From Zanthoxylum bungeanum (Eukaryota > Streptophyta > Magnoliopsida > Sapindales > Rutaceae): a stretch of DNA of 64,000 bases. The notes under the pieces are model-generated. The model made no database searches and was not told the origin of the DNA. It saw only the letters and a list, made by a program, of their open reading frames with translations. Shown one piece after another: positions 1-11,447 of the stretch. The stretch spans positions 186,001 to 250,000 of the forward strand of contig SKCR01025341.1 in NCBI GenBank assembly GCA_019454045.1. Direction: 5' to 3'. Numbering within the stretch: position 1 is the first letter of the stretch; every line of letters starts with the position of its first letter. A program made the translations under genes and the position numbers.

Positions 1-2415
1 CACTTAAATGACTTTATAAGGTGTATCTTATGTTAGCATTTATTATTGTATCTTAACTAACTATTTTACTTTCTCAGTTTCCTCCTTACTAAGTCTCATT
101 TGTTTATTAAGCTTCATTCTTCAAATTCTCACACTTAGGCCTATTTATGGTTTTAGGACTTCATGACTTACAACTAACTTCTTCATGCACACTTACTGTT
201 AACTAATGATTATCTTATTTAGGACGTTACATCAGAGTAGTTTTCTCTAGTGATTCTTCTTGATTGGTTGAGGAGTTCTGGGGCAAGGTATCTATACTAA
301 GCCTAATTACATACACCTTTATGATAAATCTATATTCTTTATTACTATGTTGACACTGGTTATACTATCTTGATTCACTCTTCTGCACCTCTGATTTCTT
401 TGCTAGCATCGATACAGTTACCGTCTTTCACATGACTTTTTCTTTATGCTTGGTTGTATTCTAGGATATCCCCTATTTTGTTGTTCCCATAATCTTGCTC
501 AGCTGAGTGGCGTTAATCACATATACAAAAGTATACACGACTTGTAAATCTTATCTTCACCCGAGGTCCGTTTACGTATATTATACCTTGATGATTCATT
601 CACTGTGTTGAATGCAACATTGCAGCAAACTCATCTTCTCGACCTCATACTATACTACATATCTACCAAACCCGTAGTGGTTTGGTTAACTTAAACTATG
701 ACTAGATACTTCTCATGGATCACATGAGTTAAAACCTAATAGAACTTGGGTTCTATTCCAACATTGAGAAATCTCGCTGTGATGTACTTCTGTCTTCGCT
801 TACTAAGTATTCTTCTCATATTATCATCTTACTTTGACATTTATTCTTTCAATTTTTATGGTCAATGTTCTTTTCATCTTTTATCCTGCTATATTTTATG
901 CCTGAAACTTCTGTAATCTAACGGTTGATATCTTTCACGGGTTCATCTATTTTCTGGGGGCAACTTTGAGGTGAATACAGAGGTCCATCTCTGATGCTGT
1001 GATCTATCAAGGGTTGGGAATGTGGGGATTGGTTTCCAATGTCTTTTTGGTGGTGGTGATCTCACCAGCTACCCATGCTGTGGTTGTGCGTTATGTTCAT
1101 CTATAAATCTGAGACTCTCGTGTTTACTAGTGTCGTCTCCCACTAAGATAATTCTGCTAGGTACTTCATCATGCTGTTTTTATATTCCTTCATACTAGTT
1201 TCTGTCGCTTAACCTTCTTAAGTCGCTACTCTTCATCAAAATCCTACTATACTTTATTAGTTATTCCTCCTTATGAAGTCTATTCTACTACTTAGAGTTT
1301 CTTCTCATATTAGTTCTTTGAACTCCCTATATCTTTACTCCACTGAGAACTTCATCAACTTTGATTACTTAGGACATCTCCACTATATTTTCCTGGTTTG
1401 GTTGCTACTTTCTTCTAGTTCTTCTTTCTCAATACAATAAGACTCTTATGAGTTATATACTGTATTCCTGAGAGTCACTCTCTCTAATTCCTTCGTACTT
1501 TTGAGTATTTACTCCCTTAAGGATTTCCAATTCATCAATGGCTTCCAGATTTGGGTTCGACTTATTGTGACTCCGAACTATTCTATCTTATGCTCCTTAT
1601 CTATATTCCTTTGAACTTCATAAATTTGGTTATCTAGCGTTTCTTGACTCGTTTATCATGTTAAATACATTCATTTATTGGTTCTTCTCCTTACAGGGCT
1701 CTGAGTATATGGGTGAATACTTGCTTTCTTTGGAGATCTGAATTTTTTTTTTGTTAACTACCCGAGTCCAACTATGGTCTGATTGGGTGCCTATACACTT
1801 AGTCAGGACTACTGAATAGAAAATTTATCACTCATATCGTCGGAATCTGTGTCGACTACTCCAAGTCTTAAAGTTTCTATAACTTTGATCAACTATGTTG
1901 AGGTTTCCATTTACATTACTGTCTCAAGCCACATTATCCATTGTTACTATATACACTGTACTTCTTTATTGCTACCAGTATCTTTCTTTATTATTTATTT
2001 CCATAACTTATTCTTCAGTTCCATATTGTACTTCTAAGACTAGTGATGGCTTATTCCCATTGACTACTTCGTAAGTTTCTGCTCTCTGCTCTTGCTATAG
2101 GCTACAGCTACGCTATTTAATCTTATTGTTCATTCTGGTATTCTTTGCTAACTTCTGATTGTCTTCCATCTCATAAATCTGTCCTTTTTAAACCTTCCAG
2201 AATCTCTATTAGCATTGGTTCGATCTATGGATTCTACTATATTTGGTCTATTCTGTGGACTATAATGGGTTCTCTCCTTTCTAACTTCGGAGGCTTCCTA
2301 GGTCATTTTCTAAGTGATCTATCTTCTCATGTCTTATGTTTCTGTTTTAGAATAGATGCTCGTCGGGCTTTCTTACGGTTGCCTTTATCTTAAGCTGGGA
2401 AAGGATGGGGCAAGC
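1..2415 (-). mobile_element. LARD1 internal domain, part 1 (Ty3-like, no domains seen)
   Basis: Pyrimidine-rich plus strand with no ORF that I recognise as gag or pol. Blocks resemble the internal region of LARD2: about 600-720 resembles 33530-33650, and 1410-1505 resembles 34480-34570. It continues after CopA at 13845, then a minus-strand PBS and a 5' LTR follow, so this is the interior of a minus-oriented LTR element whose 3' end lies left of the window. Short ORFs here look like chance. Either the internal domain was never coding or it has decayed beyond recognition; two copies sharing the same non-coding sequence favour a LARD-type non-autonomous family. Confidence 0.7.
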
Positions 2416-4821
2416 TGTTGAGTGAGGAACGAATAAACCGTACGCAGTGGAACCCGTGCGAGATCAAATCCCGAGCGAATAAAATATATTTTTTTTTCGG
2501 CAGTGACAAAAACAGTGTATAAAATTTTTAATCACAAATTTAAATTTTCCAATGCACTAAAAATCATTACTAATTTTTATGCATTAAAATAATTACCATA
2601 AGCTCAATTAAATATTTTACACACTTTAATATATTTATCAACTCTTGATAAATCATTCCAAGCAATTAAATTATTCTCCAACACTTGAAAGATAATCCAA
2701 GCATACAAAATCACTATATCAACTATATACTAATTTTTTCATACACTTTTATGCTTCAATTCCTCACATACATGCTTCTTATTTATCCAACAAATCCACC
2801 AACAATTTTTCTCAACAAAAAAAAATTTACAAATTAAATTTACCATCTAAAGCTTTCAATCCTTGCCAATTGTTGAAGCTTTGCATCCAAACTTTTCCAA
2901 ATCCTTCAAGCAATTTCAACCTTTGAAATCTTTCTATCTCCACGAAATTAAGCTTCTCCAAGAAAAAATCTTGGTGATCAAAAGGTGGTTTGATCACTCA
3001 AGAATGGCAACCAACTTTTCCCAAAATTCAACACTTAAACCCTAGGAAAAAGAAAACTTCAAGAACATAGATTAACCCTTAACAATTAGGGATTAATTCC
3101 ATGGACTTGATTATTTGTTGGGTAATATTTAGTGAGAGTTTTGGTTTGATTTTGAGAGAAAAACAAAAACAAAACCAGTAGCTTTTCTTTTTTCAAAATC
3201 TCGGCAGTGAGGGTGAGGAAGAGAGAGATGTTGCCCATTTTTTGTATTTTTTCTATTCTTGTTATTTTTAAAGAAAAACAAAAACAAATCATTATATTAA
3301 AAACAAACCATGGTTTAATGGCATCTTCTCTCTACACCACATATTTCAAAAAGCTAACTTGACCAAAGTTAAAAAGTTAATCTCACCAACTTAGTCAACT
3401 CAGTCACAATCAAATGATTTAGTTACTTTAACAAAAATATTCAATTGCATTAACTAAAGTTACTTTAATTAATTAAAACCTTTATTTGTATAAACCAAGT
3501 AATAATTTTGTACATTAATTTAACAATTAAATTAATTTACTAATTAATTACTAATTTAATGTAAATCAAATTTACATCTATTATACAATAAACTTATATC
3601 AACTCTTGATATAAAATTAATTAATTCAATTTATCTCATGAATTATCGGATCAAACAATTTAATCCTTAAAACCCAAAAAATACTTTGTCAACATTTGAC
3701 GAAAAGTCGGCCTAGTGCTCAACGAGTAAACTTAATATAATGGAACTCTCTAGGCTCACGTTCGGTTGTTACTTATATATATACATATATATCTCATATA
3801 TTCGTACACATATTCATAAAGGCCTGCGACCTATAATCATGACTAAAAACAACACGACACGTCGAACCATACAAGTCGAGGTTAAAACGTTAATGTATAA
3901 TCCCTTCGTCATTACCGTCTCCAATCGAGTAAGGTTATATTTTTTACTGTCAAAACCTTATCTACTCATTTATAATACTTTTCACAATCATATTCTATTA
4001 ATAAATAATATATGCAAAACTCTTTTCAATATTATTTATAATGTTAAAGAAATAATTTTTTCAACGAACTTTTGGCCAAAAGATTTCTGGAATATACTCT
4101 GAAAAATTTCTGGAAACATAATCCAACCATATGGAATGACGAATCCTCATATTAACACACACCGATCTTCGTGAGCATCGGTCTATACCTAACAGTCATC
4201 CAGAGGTTAGACCATAAAAGGACTCTGACATGCATAGTATCAGGTACAAATGATCACTCGCAAGACCACCGTGGTGTCTCAAGTAAAATGACCACAATAA
4301 CTACTAAACTCGAAAAGACAACTACTGAAAGTTTTATGGAATATCTATTAGTCATCTTTTATGAGTTTGTTTAATATTTATTCCACTAATCAATATCTGT
4401 ATTTTTATACGAACTTCAACTAAGCTGACAGTCTGTTGAGACAAACCATATGTCCATTACATATATAGACAATGCACTAGTCTTACCAAAATAATGACCG
4501 ACCCATGTCAATATATCTAGACCAAGAATAAATTATATTCGAGAGAATGCGTGATATTTCTCAACACCATTTGCAACTCTTGGAACTATATCACCATATG
4601 TTGCAACTCTCGGGTCTTTACTAATTTCATATAAGGTTCCGAGTGAAACTCGAAATCTCTAACTCTTAGATTAATCTAACACTTAGATTTACAATATATA
4701 AATAAAAGTAAGAAATTACCATACAAATAAATAAATAATCATGATAAAGAAAATATTACATTGCATAAATAATAAATATTCATACAAAAAAGTGAATGAT
4801 GCTCGATCACCATTTCCAACA
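2416..4821 (-). repeat. CopA 3' LTR
   Basis: 2,406 bp, closely matching 11448-13844. In element orientation it begins TGTTGGAAATGG and ends CTCAACA. It directly follows a polypurine tract on the minus strand, which makes it the 3' LTR. The first 50 bp differ from the partner LTR at about eight places, but most later stretches are nearly identical. Chance ORFs are not genes. Confidence 0.9.
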
Positions 4822-4831
4822 CTCCCACTTG
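4822..4831 (-). promoter_or_regulatory. CopA polypurine tract
   Basis: The minus strand reads CAAGTGGGAG immediately before the LTR start TGTTGGAAATGG. This is the usual copia plus-strand priming site, and it fixes the element's orientation and LTR edge. Confidence 0.85.
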
Positions 4832-4833
4832 AT

Positions 4834-5142
4834 CTAGTGCCATTCACGATGGTATCTAATACCCATCGACTCCACTTGTTTCTCAAATAATTTGGGAGTT
4901 AAGGCTTTAGTCAGTGGGTCCGCTATATTTTCTTCAGTTCGTACTTTACAAACTAAAATGTCACCTCTAGCAAAAATTTCTCTAATTATATGATACTTTC
5001 GTTCCACATGCATAGATTTCTTATGAGCGCGAGGTTCCTTGGCTTGAGCTATCGCACCATTGTTGTCACAGTATAATGGAATATGATCTACTATAGATGA
5101 GACTACTCCAAGCTCCGCAACAAACTTTTTGATCCAGACAGC
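4834..5142 (-). pseudogene. CopA RNase H, C-terminal part
   Basis: The minus-strand reading frame ends with a stop at 4834 and gives the typical copia RNase H C-terminus: CDNNGAIAQAKEP, then HKKSMHVERKYHIIREI and ADPLTKAL. The frame runs back to 5142, where a solo LTR interrupts it. It resumes at 7856 with AAKEAVVDTA, so the two halves were once continuous (KEAVVDTAVWIKKF across the junction, counting the duplicated acagc once). This half has no internal stop. It would have degraded the RNA strand of the RNA/DNA hybrid during reverse transcription. Confidence 0.9.
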
Positions 5143-5594
5143 TGTAGACACGGCGACGCACCCCTGGCTCGCGGCCCGTCGGGAGCACGGAGTAGCCCGT
5201 GGGGGACTAAACCAGAGAATAAATGGAGTCGCCACCCAGTGTGAACTGGGAAATGATTTAAGGCCACACTCACCCTTCGCAAGGGAAGACCTCAAACCGT
5301 TGGGTTCGGAATGGTCCCTTACTTATGCCGATTGTAATGAACTGATTTATGCAATAATATAACCAAGTCTTATGCATCACATGCAAAATAATTCAAATGA
5401 CATACAAGTTTGCGCACCCATAAACATAAATGTAAGTGAAAACAAATGCATAATTCTAAAATCATGTTAATCAGAGAAGTGCGGCAATGACAAATAGAAA
5501 CGTTGACAATAATGACAGATAATTAAGCACACGAGGCATAAAAGAATAACCAAAGAGGAAAACATGCATGAAACATGAGGAAAGAATATGTCCA

Positions 5595-5870
5595 GTGTGT
5601 GCGCGTTCGTGTAGCGTTCGGAACACGTTCGAACGGAGTGAGGCATAATATACGTGTTCGTGTAGCATTCAAAAACGTGTTCGAACGAGATGAGATGTGA
5701 TGCATGACAAGACAAAATACATGCGTTCGAGTAGCGTTCAGAAATGCGTTCGAACAGGATGAGGCCGAATGCATGTGTTCGAGTAGCGTTCAGAAATGCG
5801 TTCGAACGGAGTGAGGCAGAATGCATACTTTCGTGTGGCGTTCGGGAACGCGTTCTAACGAGATTATAAA
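5595..5870. repeat. Tandem repeat built on GTTCGAAC-type motifs
   Basis: About five imperfect units of 50-70 bp, each holding gcgttcgtgtagcgttc or a variant followed by an acgcgttcgaac variant about 10 bp later. The motif TTCGAA is itself palindromic. Related sequence (ttcgaacgctacacgaacg type) occurs once in each TatD LTR near 36360-36420 and 41280-41340, but without the amplification. Confidence 0.75.
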
Positions 5871-7030
5871 AATGGCATCTATAATGACATAAACACATGC
5901 ATGAGTGTTTCTCAAGCAGTACGTGGAGTTGTATCCCATGTACAAACCGCACTACCGTCCCTTCGGATTCGGCTACGTAATTTATGTCTGGGTTTCCATC
6001 CAATATACAGCAAGGGATAACATGCAATCATTAACACAATGCAATCATTAACCCAATGTTGACATACATGAAATATGATAATGCATATAACAATAACTAA
6101 CCGAAGAGACAAATATGCAAAATAACAAGGAAGATAAATAACACAAAACAAATGCGGAACAATAAAACAACAATAAACATAAATTAAATGCGAAATAATA
6201 AAAGACTAATAATACGAAATAAATGCGGAATAATAAATATGTGACCAAAGAATTTGGCCGTTTTCAATGTAGGACTTCGCATGCCCGGTTGGACGTATTT
6301 CACGTCCAACCAAGCATGCCGTTTCCAGGACGAAAAAATAAAATATAACAAAGGGTGCCCTCAGGTCTTACCTTTTAAGTCGCTTCTCGGGAGTACGTTG
6401 CGTCGTCACCGGAAGGGTTAAAATATCATAACTTTTCTGGTTCACTGCTTCGCTATTTCTGCTGTTTTCTTCACCCGCTATTTTGGACTGCAGTTTTTGG
6501 GGACCTTTTTTGTCTCGGTTTTGGCTACTGTTTTGGTCTTGGTTTGGGTTGTTCTAAGGGACTGTTTTTAGGTGTTCAATGACTATTTTTGGGTGGTTGT
6601 TTCATGGTTTGGAGGGGGCTGCTTGAAGGGTTATTCGGCCACTATTTTTGCTGCTGGTTTTGGCAATTAATGGGACAGTTGTTAGTGGCTTGGTTTTGTT
6701 GGTTTCACGTGGTTGTTTGTTCACGTGTTATTTTAGTTGCTTTTGTCGTTAGCTCTATGGATTTGTTTGTTTATGGTTTATTGTGTTTAGTTTGGGTGGA
6801 TGATCTGCTTTGTGAGTCGGTCAAAGGGGTAATTGTTTGTCTTGGCTGTGTGTAAGTGTTTATGGGGTTTGGCTGTGTGTCGGTTGAGAGAGTGTGAGGT
6901 GTCTTGTGTTTGAAGTGAAGGGTTCACGACTTACTGGTTTATGGTTATTTTGGGTCACGGTCAGGGGGGCTCGTTCGTGAGTGGCGTGAGGGTGTGTGTA
7001 TGTGTTCTTTGTGTGAGAAGTGTGAGGGCT

Positions 7031-7666
7031 GCTAGTGTGGCATGTGTGTGGCCATTTGTGTGGAGCTTGTTCAGGGTCAGTGTGTGTGACGAGTGAGGGA
7101 GAGAGACGTGATGGAATTGAGTGGTGTGTGTTGAGTGTGTTTGTTTGATTGCTGTGTGAGGTGACTTAGGTTGCTTGGTTCAGTGATGGTTATTTGGGGG
7201 TAAGCTTCACGTGTCTAGGTTGAGCGAAGAGAGAGAGGAGAGTTCATGGTTTTTTTTTGTGAGTGCCGAGAGAGGACGGAGAGAAAGGCGTCCGAGGAAG
7301 AAGAGAGTGGCTTAGGGTTTCATTCTATTTTTCTTTGTTTTGGCGTGAGTTTGATAGATAAGAGAGAGAGAGAGCAGTGAGTGAGGCAGATTAGGGTTCT
7401 TTCGGGTTGAGGGAGAGAGTAGAGAGATGAGAGGCTAAGGGTTTATTTGGGTTCTTGCCGGGTTGCGAATTGGTAGGGAGAATGAGGTGTGAAGGGAAGC
7501 TAGCGTGGCCTGTGTGTGGCCATTTTTGTGGAGCTTGTTCACGGTCAGTGTGTGTGACGAGTGAGGGAGAGAGACATGAAGGAATTGAGTGGTGTGTGTT
7601 GAGTGTGTTTGTTTGATTGGTGTGTGAGGTGGTTTAGGTTGCTTGGTTCAGTGAGGGTTATTTGAG
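7031..7666. repeat. Duplicated block of about 168 bp within the solo Tat LTR
   Basis: 7031-7198 (gctagtgtggcatgtgtgtg onward) recurs at 7499-7666 with few differences, 468 bp apart. Both copies contain gtgtgtgacgagtgaggga. It lies in a G/T- and GA-rich part of the LTR. No gene is visible here. Confidence 0.8.
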
Positions 7667-7855
7667 CGTAGAGTAATGTTTGTAACATGAATTGACTAAG
7701 TGAACCCGCAGCTAACTAGCAAATTTAATTTGACGAGCTATTAATTTTAGAATTTTCCATTCCGACGTCCGTTTCCCGCGACTTCCGCAACTTATCGGGT
7801 AGTGCCTCCATACGAGGCTCATCATTGGGCTTTATGCAAAAATGCAGTGTCTACA

Positions 7856-9108
7856 ACAGCTTCCTTTGCGGCTTTTGAAGCAATAATATATTCTCCCTCG
7901 GTGGTGTAATCAACAGTCGAACCCTGCTTGGTGCTCTTCCAACTAATGGCACCGCCATTGAGAGAAAACACAAACCCATATGTAGACTTTCTATCATCTG
8001 GATCAGATTGCAAATCTGAATCCGTGTAACCTCTCAACTGTAAGTCATTTTCTCCATAAATGAGAAACTTATCCTTTGTACCCTTAAGGTATTTCAGGAT
8101 ATATTTCACAGCCATCCAATGGTCCTGACCTGATCAGACTGATAACGACTTGTAACACTTACAGCTATGCTGATATCAGGTCTAGTACATAACATGACAT
8201 ACATTATGCTACCAACAGCGGAAGCATAAGGCTGGCTAAGCATTTTAGCCCTTTCATCATCTGTCTTAGGACACATTTTCTTAGACAGATGAATACCATA
8301 TTTGAAAGGCACATTGACTGTCTTACAGTCAATAAAGTTGTACCTTTCTAAGATCAAATAAATGAACTTGGACTGAGAGAGTCCTATCATCCTCCTTGCT
8401 CTATCTCTATAAAGCTTTATACCTAGTATATAAGAGGCCTCTCCCATATCTTTCTTGGAGAAATTCTTACTTAGATAGGCTTTGACAGATTGTAACATAC
8501 CTATATCATTTCCGATAATAAGTATATCATCAACATAAAGCACTAAGAAGACTACCATGCTCCCACTTACCTTTTTTATAGACACATGATTCCTCTTTAT
8601 TTTTAATGAAATCAGACGATCTGATCACATCGTCAAAATGAAGATTCCAACTACGGGAAGCTTGTTTAAGTCCATAAATAGACCTTTTAAGCTTACATAC
8701 CAAATTAGGACCTTTGGCGAATGTGAATCCCTCGGGTTGTTCCATATGAATATCTTCCTCAAGATTTCCATTCAAAAAAGCCATTTTTTCATCCATCTGC
8801 CAAATTTCATAATCATAGTGTGCGACAATAGCTAATAAAATTCTGATTGACTTAAGCATGGCTACATGAGAAAAGGTTTCCTCATAATCAATACCTGATT
8901 TCTGAGTATATCCTTTTGCTACTAGTCGGGCCTTAAAGGTTTCAACCTTTCCATCGGGCCCCCGCTTCCTCTTATAAACCCATTTACAACCGATAGGAAC
9001 AATTCCATCGGGAAGCGGAACCAAGTCCCAGACTTGATTATCATGCATTGAGGCAATATCAGATTTCATAGCTTCCAGCCATTTCTCCACATCGATGTCT
9101 AACATCAC
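7856..9108 (-). pseudogene. CopA reverse transcriptase and RNase H N-terminal part
   Basis: Minus-strand pol. 9108-8530 encodes the RT N-terminal half ([51 protein letters not shown]). A frameshift near 8580-8530 leads to 8585-8106 with VLYVDDILIIGND, where the YVDD catalytic pair is intact. Near 8110 the frame shifts again into RNase H (YTDSDLQSDPDDRKSTYGFV, GGAISWKSTKQ), which runs to 7856. There the solo Tat LTR interrupts it and the rest lies at 4834-5142. Two frameshifts plus the insertion make it non-functional, although the residues are well preserved. Confidence 0.9.
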
Positions 9109-9219
9109 CTCTGTAGGTTAAATGAACATTTTCTTCGATTAAGAAAACGTCGAGGGCATCATCAGATGTCATCCTGTATCTGATAGAGGTCTCGATATCC
9201 TTTGTGACCTACGAGGTGG

Positions 9220-9470
9220 TTATGTCAAAGGTATCTCATCTTCCTGAACTTCTGGTTCTATCATCGATTCAATGTTACTTTGATTGACTTCATCAATATT
9301 AATCATTCTATGATATGCACTTTCTAACACAAATTGTGTTTCTAAGAAAGTTGCATTTCGAGCAACGAACACATTTCGATTCTCGGGATCATAGAACTGA
9401 TATCCCATGGAATTTTTAGGATATCCAATGAATCGATACTTGTACCATCAACCATGGGACATGAAACAAG
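9220..9470 (-). pseudogene. CopA integrase C-terminal remnant
   Basis: In one minus-strand frame the segment reads KYRFIGYPKN, then GYQFYDPENRNVFVARN, the conserved copia stretch that follows the integrase core. The preceding sequence belongs to the protease region (LLVSCPMVDG), so the GAG-pre-integrase segment and the whole DDE core are missing through an internal deletion ending near 9450-9460. Downstream of this block (9109-9220) the linker to RT is frameshifted. Confidence 0.85.
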
Positions 9471-9932
9471 CAAAACATTCATAATATCATATAAATTTAA
9501 AAGACCATCTTTAATATTTACATGAAATCCTTCACTATCAAGTACAAGAAGTGAAATGATTTGTCGTATCATAGTCGGCACAAAATAACAGTTATTAAGT
9601 TTAATATTACATTCATCAGAGAGTTTCAAAAACAAAATTCCTACTTCTTCAACTTGTAGAGAATCTCCATTCCCTACTCGCAACTGGATCTCTCCCGGTT
9701 TCAATCTTCTAGTTTCCCTCAGATCCTGCAACGAATTGCAAATATGAGAAGGACAAGCGGTGTCTAACACCCAAGTCGAACTAGAATCAAAAGCAAGTGT
9801 AATGTCAATAATAGGAAAGCGAATACCCGAGGGATCTATCTTCAAAGAAGCTAAATATTTCGGACATTTGCGTTTCCAGTGTCCAAGTATGCCGCATTGG
9901 AAACATTTTACTTTTGCAACATCCGTCTTCAC
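9450..9932 (-). pseudogene. CopA gag zinc knuckle and protease
   Basis: Minus-strand frame from 9932. A CCHC zinc knuckle (CFQCGILGHWKRKCPKYL, about 9850-9905) is complete. It is followed by FPIIDITLAL and WVLDTACPSHIC (near 9740-9775), the aspartic protease active site; the usual DTG is DTA here, which would impair catalysis. Then come typical post-protease residues LRVGNGDSL, NNCYFVPTM and QIISLLVLDSEGF. The same order occurs in CopC (48300-48830), so CopA and CopC are close relatives. The frame passes out of phase into the integrase remnant near 9450. Confidence 0.85.
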
Positions 9933-10037
9933 CTTTGGCTTAGAAACCGCTGCAGAAGCAACCTTAGGACCTTTACCTGCAACTTTCTTTTTCTTTTTCT
10001 ATTTCTTCCCAGCCGGCTTTTGAGAATCCTGAGAAGG

Positions 10038-10682
10038 TCAAAAAGAAGAAGCACCAGTGACCATGAAAGCAGAACTATTCTTATTCATGTCATCTTGAGC
10101 CGTCAGCAACATATTGTGCAACTCAGAATAGGTGGGAAGCATCTTATGCATGTTAAAGTTAACAATAAAGTCCTTGAAAGACTTAGGAAGAGATGCGAGA
10201 ATCACACTATTCCCGAGGAGATTGTTAATATGAATATCCATCCTTTCGAGCTCTTCGATACAATCTATTTGCTTCATCACATGTGGGCTAACAGGTTTTC
10301 CCACCGGGAGGAAAGTATGAAAAAGCTCGACAGCCACCCTATGCATCTCTATATGTGGTCGATCACTGAATAGTTCCTTCATATGCATCAATATGGATCC
10401 GGAATCAGGCATTGGCATATACATCCTCTATAGTTCTGGCACCATAGATCCCATGATGGATGACCGGACTTTCCGATCATCATCCTTCCATCTTTTGAAC
10501 ATCTCACGTTTCTCATCTAAAGCATCATCTGAAACCCTTGCGGGCATTGGGCGATCTAGAACATATTCAAGTTGCTCCGCTTGACAGAGAATTCGGAGAT
10601 TCATGAGCCAAACTTTATAATTAACAACACCCTGGAGCCTATGCGTATCAAGTATACGCGAAAGCAGGTTCGAAACAGACAT
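10038..10682 (-). pseudogene. CopA gag
   Basis: Minus-strand copia gag. The likely start is the methionine of MSVSNLLSRILDTHRLQG near 10682, since the ORF upstream to 10736 adds atypical residues. The first part covers NYKVWLMNLRILCQAEQLEYV and RKVRSSIMGSMVPEL. An in-frame stop follows at about 10428. The second part, 10424-10038, holds HMKELFSD, PVSPHVMKQIDCIEELE, SLPKSFKDFIVNFNMHKM and ELHNMLLTAQ, all typical of the Gag UBN2-type domain. Between 10038 and 9932 a lysine-rich linker shifts frame before the zinc knuckle. It would have formed the virus-like particle core. Confidence 0.85.
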
Positions 10683-10739
10683 TCTGTCTACACAAGATAA
10701 AACAAAATTAAGTAGATAATAATATTTAAATATCATGAT

Positions 10740-11447
10740 AAAAATACTAAATAGAGTATGGAATTACTTTTTCTATAAAGTGCCCTCGCATTGTCTTACA
10801 TATTCTTTATAATCTCTACAAACAAGAATACAAAAATTTAACTCTTAAATCTCACAATGAGAAGTAGATCCTTCTTGACATTTACAAAAGTCTCACGCTT
10901 TAGCAATATTGACCGTTGTAAATTCGAGAGGTAGACAACTATTGTCAATTGCATCTCATGCAACTCTTACATTCGGTCATAAATCGAATCTTATCCTCAT
11001 GCTTTAGCAATATTGGATAATTCAATTTTTAGATCAACTTGTCTATGGTCGAAAGTAGGATACTAATATTAACCTCACGCTTTAGCAATATTGGATAATA
11101 CTTTCTCTTAAATTCGACTAATCTCATGCTTAACCGGATTAGAACAAAATATTACAATCAATCCCTCACGCTTTAGCAATATTGGGAATAATCATAATGG
11201 TTTAACTAAGACCGTATAGACAAGCCGGACCATGTCATATTTTCACACGAAATTAATGACACTTAGATCTAGTGTAGAGATTTCAACAAGCTCAAATGCA
11301 TACAAATATTTAAATGTATGCATGTACAATAAAATGCCTAAACAAGTAATCTACTATTAAATGTATGCATGGGCATTTTATACAATTAAGAAAAAAAAAT
11401 TGTAAGGAACATGAATAATTAAAAGCATGTATCTCTCTGATAACACT
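10740..11447 (-). other. CopA leader (PBS to gag) with repeated motif
   Basis: No coding region. The plus-strand motif cctcacgctttagcaatatt recurs at 10892-10911, 10995-11016, 11073-11094 and 11163-11185, with a degenerate half copy near 11122. Spacing is about 80-105 bp. At the LTR side the minus strand reads tgttatcagagag (about 11434-11447), a diverged initiator-Met-type PBS. A comparable repeated leader exists in CopC and, with a different motif, in CopB. Confidence 0.8.

Larger units (their letters stand above)
5143..7855 (-). mobile_element. Solo LTR of a Tat/Ogre-like family, inside CopA RNase H
   Basis: Starts TGTAGACA and ends TGTCTACA, flanked by a perfect 5-bp TSD acagc (5138-5142 and 7856-7860). 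There is no internal domain, PBS or PPT, so it is a solo LTR left by recombination between two LTRs. The block at 5210-5330 (ggagtcgccaccc to ggtcccttactta) and the one near 6350-6440 match the LTRs of TatD (34770-34870 and 35405-35500), so the families are related. At 2,713 bp it is longer than the 1.9-kb TatD LTR. It carries a tandem array (5595-5870), a G/T-rich segment (6480-7680) and a duplicated block. Orientation is inferred from TatD. Confidence 0.9.

Noticed and set aside
3740..4102. 120-residue plus-strand ORF
   Set aside because: Located in the CopA 3' LTR, and broken in the other LTR at the matching place (about 12770-13100).
6480..7680. G/T-rich segment as a telomere-like or satellite array
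   Set aside because: No regular telomere unit (TTTAGGG) is repeated; it is LTR sequence with one duplicated block.
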